The notes: generated from the letters alone by a model not told the origin. Counted from the first letter of the stretch, positions 1 to 4,808 are shown. The stretch: 6,954 nt of DNA from an archaeon (GCA_030638105.1 DAOWFF010000068.1:1-6954), one strand, 5' to 3'. Numbers and translations: made by a program.

Positions 1-161
1 GGGTGCATTTTTTTCGGTCCGTAAACCGCGGCGATTGCAATAGTATCGCCAAAACTAAACACCGCACTTCCGTCAGCATTTGGCACAACTCCGACTTTTG
101 CCTTCATTTCTCTCAACTCATCAACTTTTCTTCCGTCTGGTCGTTTAAATTCTTTTGTCAT
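1..161 (-). CDS. rrp41: Exosome subunit Rrp41 (RNase PH-like), N-terminal 53 residues, cut by window start
   Basis: Rrp41 is the catalytic RNase PH-fold subunit of the archaeal exosome. It forms a hexameric ring with Rrp42 and degrades or tails RNA from the 3' end using phosphate. The visible residues carry the family's N-terminal signature: RPDGRKVDELR at 7-17, VPNADGSAVFSFGDT at 26-40 and AAVYGPKKMH at 44-53, matching the usual RxDGRxxDELR, ADGSA and AAVYGP(R/K)EMHP pattern. The catalytic part lies beyond the window. The ATG at 161 follows the TAA of the 86-aa gene by one base. A GGAG about 12 bases before it, inside that gene's end, is a possible ribosome binding site. This is the most downstream visible gene of the psmA-SBDS-rrp4 operon, and rrp42 would be expected next, outside the window. 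Confidence 0.95.
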   Translation of the reverse strand, partial: MTKEFKRPDGRKVDELREMKAKVGVVPNADGSAVFSFGDTIAIAAVYGPKKMH

Positions 162-162
162 T

Positions 163-423
163 TTATATCATTGCTCCTATTTTCGGATAATTATCATACC
201 TCACTGCCCTCTCAATTACATCCATGCGAAATTCCGCTGACTTATGTTTTTCTGAAAATTCTTCATTATTTGGGTTTTGAGTAAGATAAAGAGTGCTTTT
301 GATACTTTTTAAAATTCTATCATACACTGAAATATATTCTTTAGAATTTGTTTCTAAATCACTTAATTTCGCTATTCCTTTCATCCAAATTAAATAGAAA
401 TATTTATCTTGTGATTTTGTCAT
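163..423 (-). CDS. Unknown 86-aa protein between rrp4 and rrp41
   Basis: I do not recognise a family. The protein is small and basic, without a signal peptide, membrane segment or Cys motif. It has an aromatic patch (YFYLIWMKG, residues 8-16), a probable helix around 29-46 (YISVYDRILKSIKSTLY) and a second charged helix around 54-75, ending in RYDNYPKIGAMI. The ATG at 423 is chosen because a strong SD-like GAGGAGAG lies just upstream, inside the last codons of rrp4. A TTG seven codons earlier would place that site inside the gene. Its ATG follows the rrp4 stop by one base, and its own stop is one base before the rrp41 ATG, so it is almost certainly co-translated with both exosome subunits. Composition is strongly AT-rich: I count 12 G/C in the 60 bases 301-360. 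An exosome-associated role is a guess from position only. Confidence 0.75.
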   Translation of the reverse strand: MTKSQDKYFYLIWMKGIAKLSDLETNSKEYISVYDRILKSIKSTLYLTQNPNNEEFSEKHKSAEFRMDVIERAVRYDNYPKIGAMI

Positions 424-424
424 T

Positions 425-1090
425 TTATTTTCTCTCCTCCTCAAACCATTTTTTTACTTCTTCTGTTAGACCGCTGATAAATGAATTTTTTGTAACAAAC
501 AAGATTGCTTTTTTCGCGAACAACTCGTCTTGTATCTTGTTGCCTTTTATCCAGACCAATCCGTTTTGCCCGACAGTAACCTCGCATTTTGTGTTGTCTT
601 TTATCAGGTTTATCATGCTCCCTTCTTTTCCAATCACCCTCGGAACTTTGTTTGAATTTATTTTTAAAATTATTCCCTCGTCTGCTTTTCCCAGATTTCT
701 CGCTTTAATACTTAAGTCAATTCCTCTTTTGTTTATGTTCCATATTTTTGCAATAACAATATCCCCTATGCCCATGACTTCTTCTAACTCGTTCTGGTTT
801 ACATATCTGGGAACTTCTGTTAATGAAAGAAATCCGTTATCTGGCGCGTAAATATTTATAATCCATCCGTTAAATGTAACATTCTCAACCTGCCCGATGA
901 CAACATTCCCTTTTCTTGGCTGATAAACTCCCGATAAAGATATGACTTTCACAAGTCGGTTTGATTCTTCCACTAATCCGTATTTCAGAGAAATAATTTC
1001 GTTGTTTCTTTTTTCTGTTCCTTCCCCAGGTAAATAATCCTCGCCTTTAGCGATTACTTCTCCAGGTATTGTTATTTTTCTGTCAGTCAT
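425..1090 (-). CDS. rrp4: Exosome RNA-binding subunit Rrp4 (S1 and KH domains)
   Basis: Rrp4 forms part of the RNA-binding cap on the archaeal exosome ring and guides substrates into the Rrp41/Rrp42 channel. At 221 residues the length is normal for archaea. The N-terminal domain begins IPGEVIAKGEDYLPGEGT (8-25), typical of the family. An S1 domain spans roughly 60-130 (GQVENVTFNGWIINIYAP, then GFLSLTEVP). A KH domain follows from about 138, with VPRVIGKEGSMI at 149-160 containing the GxxG loop (GKEG, 154-157). The C-terminus is charged (KKWFEEERK). The ATG at 1090 has a modest AAGGAAAG upstream. The 45 bases before it, down from the end of the 54-aa gene, hold no other gene. The stop is followed after one base by the 86-aa gene. 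Confidence 0.96.
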   Translation of the reverse strand: MTDRKITIPGEVIAKGEDYLPGEGTEKRNNEIISLKYGLVEESNRLVKVISLSGVYQPRKGNVVIGQVENVTFNGWIINIYAPDNGFLSLTEVPRYVNQNELEEVMGIGDIVIAKIWNINKRGIDLSIKARNLGKADEGIILKINSNKVPRVIGKEGSMINLIKDNTKCEVTVGQNGLVWIKGNKIQDELFAKKAILFVTKNSFISGLTEEVKKWFEEERK

Positions 1091-1135
1091 TTTATTTCTT
1101 TCCTTACTTGTTTAATAATTTTTTGGCTTTTTAAA

Positions 1136-1300
1136 TTATTCATTTTGTTCATTTACCATTTTATCATGAGAAACCCATCCATTATGAAAATAACACATTT
1201 CATGGCTCTCTTCACAAAGACAAGGATATTTGGCTTTTGTGCACCCATGCATATAAGGACAATTATTTTCTGGAGTTGTTTCTATTTCTAGATTACTCAT
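1136..1300 (-). CDS. Small Cys/His-rich protein, 54 aa, probable zinc binder
   Basis: This short gene fills most of the apparent gap between SBDS and rrp4. Reading from ATG at 1300 gives 54 residues and a TAA at 1136-1138. The ATG lies inside the last codons of SBDS, an 8-base ATGAGTAA overlap, so translational coupling is likely; a GAGG sits 12 bases upstream. The core (residues 14-39) holds five Cys (14, 20, 27, 29, 36) and three His (18, 33, 39): CPYMHGC, then CLC, then HEMCYFH, with a further His at 45. That density and spacing suggest one metal-binding knuckle, probably zinc, with a short N-terminal extension and a polar tail. It resembles small Cys-rich proteins annotated as hypothetical in related archaea, but I cannot name a family. 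The conserved-looking core, clean start/stop and coupling argue against a chance frame. Confidence 0.72.
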   Translation of the reverse strand: MSNLEIETTPENNCPYMHGCTKAKYPCLCEESHEMCYFHNGWVSHDKMVNEQNE

Positions 1301-1967
1301 CTGCTTTAATTTCCTCGCTCAAAGCACTGCCGTGAGTTACTGAATTTAATTTGTCGTAAAAATCAATAATTATTCCTGCTGGAACATCAACCACAACTTC
1401 CAAACTCCCGTCGTCAAGCCATTTTTCTTCTTCCTTGTATTGATTTATTACTCCGTAGACCTTTCCAGTGTGAATTGCTGGAACAGTTATCTTAACTTTT
1501 TTTGTCTCAATTTTTATCGGGATAAACTCGCTGATTTCAGAAATAATATTTTTAATCTGGTTTTCAACTGCCTGATTTTTTATATTAACATGGGCTTGCT
1601 CTAACGCACTTTTTATTCTATCTGCTGTGTGCGGGTTTCCTGTCTGCGGGTCAATAGCATTGCTCACCAAAAAATCAACAATCTGATTAAACTTTTTTTC
1701 CTTTTCCTCGTCCCTGTGTTCCTGACTAACAAGAACCTCGCCGTCTTTAATTATTTTTTCAACAATTGTCTTAACATCTGTTGTCTTGAAACTTTCTTCT
1801 AAATCAGAATTAGACGCAACATCTCCTTTTTTCAAATCGTGGAAAATTCTGTCGCCCTCTGCTTCTATTGAAGAAATTTCTCCTTTTTTAAATTTCAGAG
1901 CCTCATCTAAGTCAACCATGATTTCAAAATTTTTCCCTGCTTGTTTTATTCTCGCTGTTGTATTCAT
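1293..1967 (-). CDS. sbds: SBDS/Sdo1 ribosome maturation protein
   Basis: SBDS homologues act in late maturation of the large ribosomal subunit; in eukaryotes they work with a GTPase to release the anti-association factor eIF6, and the archaeal role is presumed similar. The 224-residue protein has the usual three-domain length. The N-terminal FYSH domain is at about 1-85 (GKNFEIMVD at 11-19, HDLKKGDVAS at 43-52). A central helical domain follows with the family hallmark DPQTGNPHTADRIKSALEQA at 106-125. The C-terminal ferredoxin-like domain runs from about 155, with WLDDGSLEVVVDVPAG at 183-198. The ATG overlaps the stop of the 69-aa gene by four bases (ATGA) and no SD-like site is visible near it, so translation probably depends on coupling. 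Placement between psmA and rrp4 matches the archaeal superoperon. Confidence 0.96.
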   Translation of the reverse strand: MNTTARIKQAGKNFEIMVDLDEALKFKKGEISSIEAEGDRIFHDLKKGDVASNSDLEESFKTTDVKTIVEKIIKDGEVLVSQEHRDEEKEKKFNQIVDFLVSNAIDPQTGNPHTADRIKSALEQAHVNIKNQAVENQIKNIISEISEFIPIKIETKKVKITVPAIHTGKVYGVINQYKEEEKWLDDGSLEVVVDVPAGIIIDFYDKLNSVTHGSALSEEIKADE

Positions 1968-2173
1968 TTTAATTCAATAATACATTTTATTTTTTTGACT
2001 AATCCTTTTGAATGTTCAGTATCAAAACTTCTTAGAGATTCTCTCATATTTTCTATTAGTTCTGTTTGTTCTTGTGACAATGCTTTATAGTTTACTCCAC
2101 TTAAAGTATAACTAACACCTTGTGGTGTTCCGCAATATTCTTCTCCCATCTCAAAAATAATTCTTTTCTTCAT
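1964..2173 (-). CDS. Unknown 69-aa protein between psmA and SBDS
   Basis: No family recognised. The 69 residues suggest a compact beta-beta-alpha-beta arrangement: a strand at 3-9 (KRIIFEM), a turn with CGTPQG at 14-19, a second strand around 20-29 (VSYTLSGVNY), a helix at about 33-50 (SQEQTELIENMRESLRSF) and a final strand at 59-68 (VKKIKCIIEL). There are only two Cys (14 and 64), no membrane segment and no signal peptide. The ATG at 2173 is one base after the psmA stop, with GAGGAG about 13 bases upstream inside psmA. The stop overlaps the SBDS start as ATGA. Tight packing on both sides and a plausible fold support a real gene; the function is unknown. Confidence 0.72.
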   Translation of the reverse strand: MKKRIIFEMGEEYCGTPQGVSYTLSGVNYKALSQEQTELIENMRESLRSFDTEHSKGLVKKIKCIIELK

Positions 2174-2174
2174 C

Positions 2175-2900
2175 TTATTTCACAAACTCCTCAATTTCTT
2201 TTCCTTCTAATCTTTTTAATTTCTCGTCGCTGTTTTTAATATAGACCAATTCAAATCTACTAATCTCAAAATTCTTTTCCTGAATTTCTTTAAAAATTTC
2301 CAACCCGAGTTTAACGCCTTTTTTTATAGATAATTCAGAGTTATATTTTTCCCGTAATTTTGCTTTTATTTTCTCGTCGTTTTCTCCGATTGCATTTACA
2401 TAATATGAAAAATAATTTCCAGTTACATCGCTTGTGTAAAGTTCTGTTTTTTTTCTGTTTATGCCTGCAATCATCAGCGAAACGCCGAAAGGTCTTGCAC
2501 CGCCGTATTGTGTGAACTGCTGTTTTATATTCGCGACATCTTTGATTATTAATTCTGGTTCAATCGGCGAGTCATAAGTTATCCTGTGTTGCTGTGCCAA
2601 AACCTGTGCCCTTTCAATCAAAACCCGTGCGTCTGAAACAATCCCTGCAACACTTGAAATAAGATGAGAATCAATTTCATGAATTTTGTTTGCCGAACTC
2701 TGCACGATTAATTTGTCTTCTATTCTTTTGTCGGCGATTATAAAAACCCCGTCAGAACAAGTCATTCCAATACTTGAACTTCCAAGTCGCACTGTCTTCT
2801 CGGCGTATTCTACCTGAAGCAAATGACCCTCTGGCGAAAACATCGTCGCTGTCCGGTCATAGCCCATTGCCTGATGTTGCATATCTATTGGCATATCCAT
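2175..2900 (-). CDS. psmA: Proteasome subunit alpha
   Basis: The alpha subunit forms the outer heptameric rings of the archaeal 20S proteasome, gates substrate entry and docks the PAN or Cdc48 ATPases. The 241 residues match family length. The alpha signature runs GYDRTATMFSPEGHLLQVEY at 13-32 and includes the YDR gating motif (14-16). Other hallmarks are GVFIIADKRI (51-60), the Lys in NKIHEID (K72) that should line the pocket for ATPase C-terminal tails, SDARVLIERAQVLAQQHRIT (89-108) and QYGGARPFGVSLMIAGI (131-147). There is no N-terminal catalytic Thr, so it is not a beta subunit. Starts at M1, M3 (2894) and M7 (2882) are all possible. M1 is kept because an A/T box lies 16-32 bases upstream and no SD is present, which fits a leaderless mRNA; M3 is nearly as good. 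This is the first gene of the superoperon segment. Confidence 0.97.
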   Translation of the reverse strand: MDMPIDMQHQAMGYDRTATMFSPEGHLLQVEYAEKTVRLGSSSIGMTCSDGVFIIADKRIEDKLIVQSSANKIHEIDSHLISSVAGIVSDARVLIERAQVLAQQHRITYDSPIEPELIIKDVANIKQQFTQYGGARPFGVSLMIAGINRKKTELYTSDVTGNYFSYYVNAIGENDEKIKAKLREKYNSELSIKKGVKLGLEIFKEIQEKNFEISRFELVYIKNSDEKLKRLEGKEIEEFVK

Positions 2901-2915
2901 TGTATTTTTGAGAGA

Positions 2916-2932
2916 ATTTATAATAATTTATT
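2916..2932 (-). promoter_or_regulatory. Probable psmA operon promoter (TATA-like box)
   Basis: On the minus strand this reads AATAAATTATTATAAAT, ending 16 bases before the psmA ATG at 2900. Depending on which part is the box (TAAATTAT or TTATAAAT), transcription would begin at or a few bases inside the first codons, giving a leaderless message. No SD-like site lies between it and the ATG. It would drive the whole psmA-SBDS-rrp4-rrp41 series, since no other clear gap for a promoter occurs downstream within the window. Confidence 0.5.
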
Positions 2933-3030
2933 CTGTTTTCTCTGTGTGTAAAAATTGGAAGAATTGTCTATTTTTAAGGTTTTCGGGTGTTTTTTTGAGC
3001 GGGATTTTAGGGAGAAATTATTTCAAAACA

Positions 3031-3040
3031 TTATTAAAAT
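3031..3040 (+). promoter_or_regulatory. Candidate TATA box for the DUF4258/DUF2283 pair
   Basis: TTATTAAAAT lies 20-29 bases before the ATG at 3060, which is the right spacing for a leaderless archaeal transcript beginning at that ATG, and no SD is seen. The 159 bases between psmA and this gene (2901-3059) otherwise hold only the divergent psmA box and T-rich sequence. In a region this AT-rich, chance matches to a TATA box are common, so this call is weak. Confidence 0.3.
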
Positions 3041-3059
3041 CTTAATTTATGATTATTGC

Positions 3060-3389
3060 ATGTTTAACAACACAAAAATAAAAAAGAGAGTTGATATAAA
3101 CGAATTTGTTAAGTTTATTAAAGAATTTAACAAAGAATACATAGAATGCACAGACCATACATTTGTTAGATTAAGCCAAAAACAAAGAAAAATATTTACA
3201 TGCGAAGAATTAAAGAGAATTTTATTTGATGAAAAACCATTTTTAGTTGGAATTCAGCATAATGAGAACTACGCAGTTTTTTATAAGCATAAAAATAAAA
3301 ATCTTAAAATAATACTTGGAATAAACTCCCAAAAGATTAATATAGTTACATTTTATTATATAGAACAATGGCAAATACCAAAAATATAA
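3060..3389 (+). CDS. DUF4258-like protein, putative toxin
   Basis: The 109 residues resemble DUF4258 proteins, a family found next to DUF2283 genes and usually regarded as putative toxins with a RelE/BrnT-like small fold. The molecular target is not established. Visible pattern: ECTDHTFVRLSQKQ at 29-42 with the family-style His and Arg (H33, R37), then a helix FTCEELKRILF (46-56), then strands FLVGIQHNENYAVFYKH (61-77), LKIILGI (82-88) and INIVTFYYIEQ (93-103). The first 28 residues form an extra basic helical stretch. The ATG at 3060 is chosen because of a well-placed upstream box. A TTG at 2955 would add 35 residues of less convincing sequence close to the psmA promoter. The 3' end overlaps the next gene by 22 bases. 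It is among the most AT-rich genes here (11 G/C in 3301-3360), suggesting transfer or weak constraint. Confidence 0.68.
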   Translation: MFNNTKIKKRVDINEFVKFIKEFNKEYIECTDHTFVRLSQKQRKIFTCEELKRILFDEKPFLVGIQHNENYAVFYKHKNKNLKIILGINSQKINIVTFYYIEQWQIPKI

Positions 3390-3757
3390 AAGAAAGGAAT
3401 TTAGAAGCAGAAGGAGAAATGGATTATGATTTTGCAAATGATATTTTGTTTTTCAAATTGAAAAATAGGGAATATGACTTTTCATTAGAAATTCATAATA
3501 TGGTTCTTGATATTGATAAAGAGCAGTTTATTACAGGAATTCAAATTTTTGATGCTTCTGAATTTTTGGGAATATCTAAACACAATTTAAGAACAATCCC
3601 AAAATGGCAATTTAAATCAAAAATAAATCAAGGAGTAATTGAAATTCGTTTGCTTTATAAAATAAATATCAGAAATAAAATCATAGAAAAAACTCCGATT
3701 ATAATTCAGGAAAACACAACAAAATTACCAAGTCCGCAGATGGTTGTTAGTGTTTAG
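3368..3757 (+). CDS. DUF2283-like protein, putative antitoxin
   Basis: The protein matches the DUF2283 pattern of a Tyr/Asp-rich opening strand followed by Leu-rich strands and a Gly-Ile-x-Ile turn: MDYDFANDILFFKLKNREY (18-36), MVLDIDKEQFITGIQIFDAS (45-64), then a beta-rich C-terminal half (KWQFKSKI, VIEIRLLYKI, KIIEKTPIII) ending PSPQMVVSV. DUF2283 genes often pair with DUF4258 genes, and the overlap with the upstream gene fits a two-gene toxin-antitoxin operon; that role is inference. The ATG at 3368 gives 129 residues and a 22-base overlap. An ATG at 3419 would give 112 residues beginning exactly at the domain, but its only SD-like GGAG is two bases away, which is too close, so the longer form is preferred with moderate certainty. 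No DNA-binding domain is evident. Confidence 0.75.
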   Translation: MANTKNIKERNLEAEGEMDYDFANDILFFKLKNREYDFSLEIHNMVLDIDKEQFITGIQIFDASEFLGISKHNLRTIPKWQFKSKINQGVIEIRLLYKINIRNKIIEKTPIIIQENTTKLPSPQMVVSV

Positions 3758-3759
3758 GA

Positions 3760-3777
3760 TTTTTGGAAAGATTTTTT
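3760..3777 (+). terminator. Candidate U-tract terminator after the DUF2283 gene
   Basis: Two T runs (3760-3764 and 3772-3777) follow the stop at 3755-3757. Archaeal termination commonly uses such U-tracts without a hairpin. The 72 bases between the convergent ends of the DUF2283 gene and the GIY-YIG gene hold nothing else I can identify. Confidence 0.35.
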
Positions 3778-3829
3778 GGTTTGTGATTGAGAAATAAAGT
3801 TTAAATGATTAATTACTTTTCATACAGAA

Positions 3830-4216
3830 TTATCCATATTTATTTAATTCTGGCTGTAATAATGCTATGGCAAAGCTTTCAAAGAACATCCTTTCTTTTG
3901 AATCTTCAATCTTTAAATATCTCAATTTATACTCTCCAATTTTTTTTGAATAACTTGCCTTTCCTTTAATCATCATATTGAGGTCTGAATTCCCATTTGT
4001 TTTTTTATGGTCAATCATTCTTCTCCGAAGAGGAAGAGTTTTCGTTCTTCCAACATATATGGCTTTTTTAAAATTTGGTTTGCTAAAAACATAAACTGCA
4101 GGAAAATTAAAACTATCTTTGTTTTTAATTAAATAATCTAATTTAACTATTTCAGAACCTAGCAAATTTCTCAATTGCCTCATCAATTTTATATTCTTTT
4201 TTTCAATTTCTATCAT
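3830..4216 (-). CDS. Small GIY-YIG nuclease-domain protein
   Basis: The 128-residue protein has a GIY-YIG fold from about residue 38. The first element is PAVYVF (39-44), in place of the classic GIY. The second is AIYVGRT (52-58), the YIG element. An Arg/His-rich helix LRRRMIDHK (63-71) supplies the family Arg, and Glu113 in RMFFESFAIALLQPELN (109-125) fits the metal-binding catalytic Glu. The key residues are therefore present and it may be an active single-strand-nicking or RNA/DNA-cleaving enzyme; substrate unknown. The first 37 residues are a charged helical extension. GGGGAG a few bases before the ATG is a good SD. It starts 28 bases after the pop5 stop on the same strand, so the two are probably one operon. 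A domesticated or mobile-element-derived nuclease is an alternative. Confidence 0.82.
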   Translation of the reverse strand: MIEIEKKNIKLMRQLRNLLGSEIVKLDYLIKNKDSFNFPAVYVFSKPNFKKAIYVGRTKTLPLRRRMIDHKKTNGNSDLNMMIKGKASYSKKIGEYKLRYLKIEDSKERMFFESFAIALLQPELNKYG

Positions 4217-4244
4217 CTTCTCCCCTTCTCAAAACTTTTTTCTA

Positions 4245-4526
4245 TCATTTTTTCCCGCCTAATCCCTTAAGCGTCCCGCTAACTTTTTCAACACTTATTT
4301 TTTCAGACCAAACACAAAGTGAAGCCCGAACAGAATCAAGCATCTCGCGGTTTATAGAAATAACTGAAAAATTCTGCTCTGATTGAATCCAACCCAGCCC
4401 TACTTTAGACATTCCAAGAACTCCGATAAAATCCAGAATCGCGTCTTCAATATTTTTCTTGAGGTCTTTCCCCCGAACTAACAGATATCTTTTCTTTTCG
4501 CGAGCAGATGGTTTAAGCGGTTTCAT
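4245..4526 (-). CDS. rnp2: RNase P protein component 2 (Pop5/Rpp14 family)
   Basis: Pop5 binds the catalytic RNA of archaeal RNase P, with Rpp30, and helps mature the 5' ends of tRNAs. The 93 residues are at the short end of the family. Supporting patterns are KPSAREKKRYLLV at 5-17 (the usual KPSxRxxKRY opening), a helix DLKKNIEDAILDFIGVLG at 21-38, strands around 40-58, REMLDSVRASLCVW at 60-73 (the conserved R...VR.AL helix) and VSGTLKGL at 82-89 (the family's C-terminal SGTLK motif). The ATG at 4526 has a good SD, AGAGGT, eight bases away. That SD lies in one arm of a 10-base inverted repeat (see the leader entry). It appears to be the first gene of a pair with the GIY-YIG gene and is divergent from RNase J. 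Confidence 0.9.
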   Translation of the reverse strand: MKPLKPSAREKKRYLLVRGKDLKKNIEDAILDFIGVLGMSKVGLGWIQSEQNFSVISINREMLDSVRASLCVWSEKISVEKVSGTLKGLGGKK

Positions 4527-4640
4527 TCAAAATAACCTCTGCACAATTTTTGGATGAATGGGAATTTTCCTCTGGACCTACTCGGTATATTCACTTTCAT
4601 AAATAATTAAAGAAAAAGAGGTTATTAAAAGTTTTGAAGT
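4527..4640 (-). promoter_or_regulatory. Candidate structured pop5 leader that could hide the ribosome binding site
   Basis: If transcription starts about 26 bases after the TATA-like box at 4661-4669, pop5 has a leader of about 114 bases. Its 5' part contains AATAACCTCT (4626-4617) and its 3' part AGAGGTTATT (4540-4531), a perfect 10-base complement that includes the pop5 SD. Between them, GTGAAT (4594-4589) can pair with ATTCAT (4559-4554), with one G-U pair, and short ACC/GGT and GGA/TCC hairpins fit inside. The pairing is seen directly; transcription, folding and any control of translation are inferred. A start from a nearer AT box (around 4598-4611) would remove the 5' arm. Confidence 0.35.
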
Positions 4641-4660
4641 TGTCTTTAACTTTCTAAAAC

Positions 4661-4669
4661 ATTTTTAAA
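4661..4669 (-). promoter_or_regulatory. Candidate TATA box for pop5
   Basis: On the minus strand this reads TTTAAAAAT, close to the archaeal TATA consensus. It lies about 135 bases before the pop5 ATG and implies the long leader described above. Another AT box nearer the gene, around 4598-4611, is an alternative. Confidence 0.35.
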
Positions 4670-4712
4670 CTAACAATTCTAATTAAATAAAGAGGAATAA
4701 AATCTAAGTTGG

Positions 4713-4720
4713 TTATATAT
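4713..4720 (+). promoter_or_regulatory. Candidate TATA box for RNase J
   Basis: TTATATAT is the best plus-strand TATA match before RNase J and would give a leader of roughly 70 bases. Weaker options are TTTAAAAAA around 4740-4748 and TTTATG at 4770-4775. The last would leave only about 10 bases of leader, which would better explain the lack of an SD before the ATG at 4809. Confidence 0.3.
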
Positions 4721-4808
4721 GATTTTAATCAGAGGTAATTTAAAAAATTGCTTGAAAATCAAAAAACCGTTTATGCCCTTTAGGGTACTTAGGTTGTTTT
4801 GATTTAAT

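Larger units (their letters stand above)
4531..4740. repeat. Five AGAGG + A/T motifs in the pop5/rnj divergent gap
   Basis: AGAGG followed by five A/T bases occurs on the plus strand at 4617-4626 (TTATT), 4691-4700 (AATAA) and 4731-4740 (TAATT), and on the minus strand at 4540-4531 (TTATT) and 4573-4564 (AAAAT). Only the minus copy at 4540 is positioned as an SD for a gene. The clustering could mark binding sites for a regulator shared by pop5 and RNase J, or be partly chance, since AGAGG also resembles an SD. The rest of this 282-base gap holds TATA-like boxes and a small hairpin (4774-4787), but no gene I can support. Confidence 0.35.

Noticed and set aside
424..444. TTG start adding seven residues to the 86-aa gene
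   Set aside because: The extension would overlap rrp4 and put the strong GAGGAG ribosome binding site inside the gene; the ATG at 423 fits better.
348..851. Long plus-strand frame opposite rrp4 and the 86-aa gene
   Set aside because: It is antisense to well-supported rrp4, its protein is a Phe/Ser/Leu-rich mirror of AT-rich coding sequence, and no motif supports it.
2955..3059. TTG start adding 35 residues to the DUF4258-like gene
   Set aside because: No SD or suitably placed promoter was seen for it, it runs close to the psmA promoter, and the ATG at 3060 has a well-placed TATA-like box.
4217..4248. Earlier start for the GIY-YIG gene at an ATGA overlapping the pop5 stop
   Set aside because: That ATG is out of frame with the GIY-YIG coding sequence and ends after eleven codons.
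4719..4802. 27-codon frame (MILIRGNLK...) upstream of RNase J
   Set aside because: It is very short, has no SD, overlaps candidate TATA boxes and shows no recognisable pattern; probably chance.
4527..4808. C/D box sRNA or tRNA in the pop5/RNase J gap
   Set aside because: Neither strand shows a paired C box (RTGATGA) and D box (CTGA), and no tRNA arms such as a TTC-containing T-loop with a matching acceptor stem were found.
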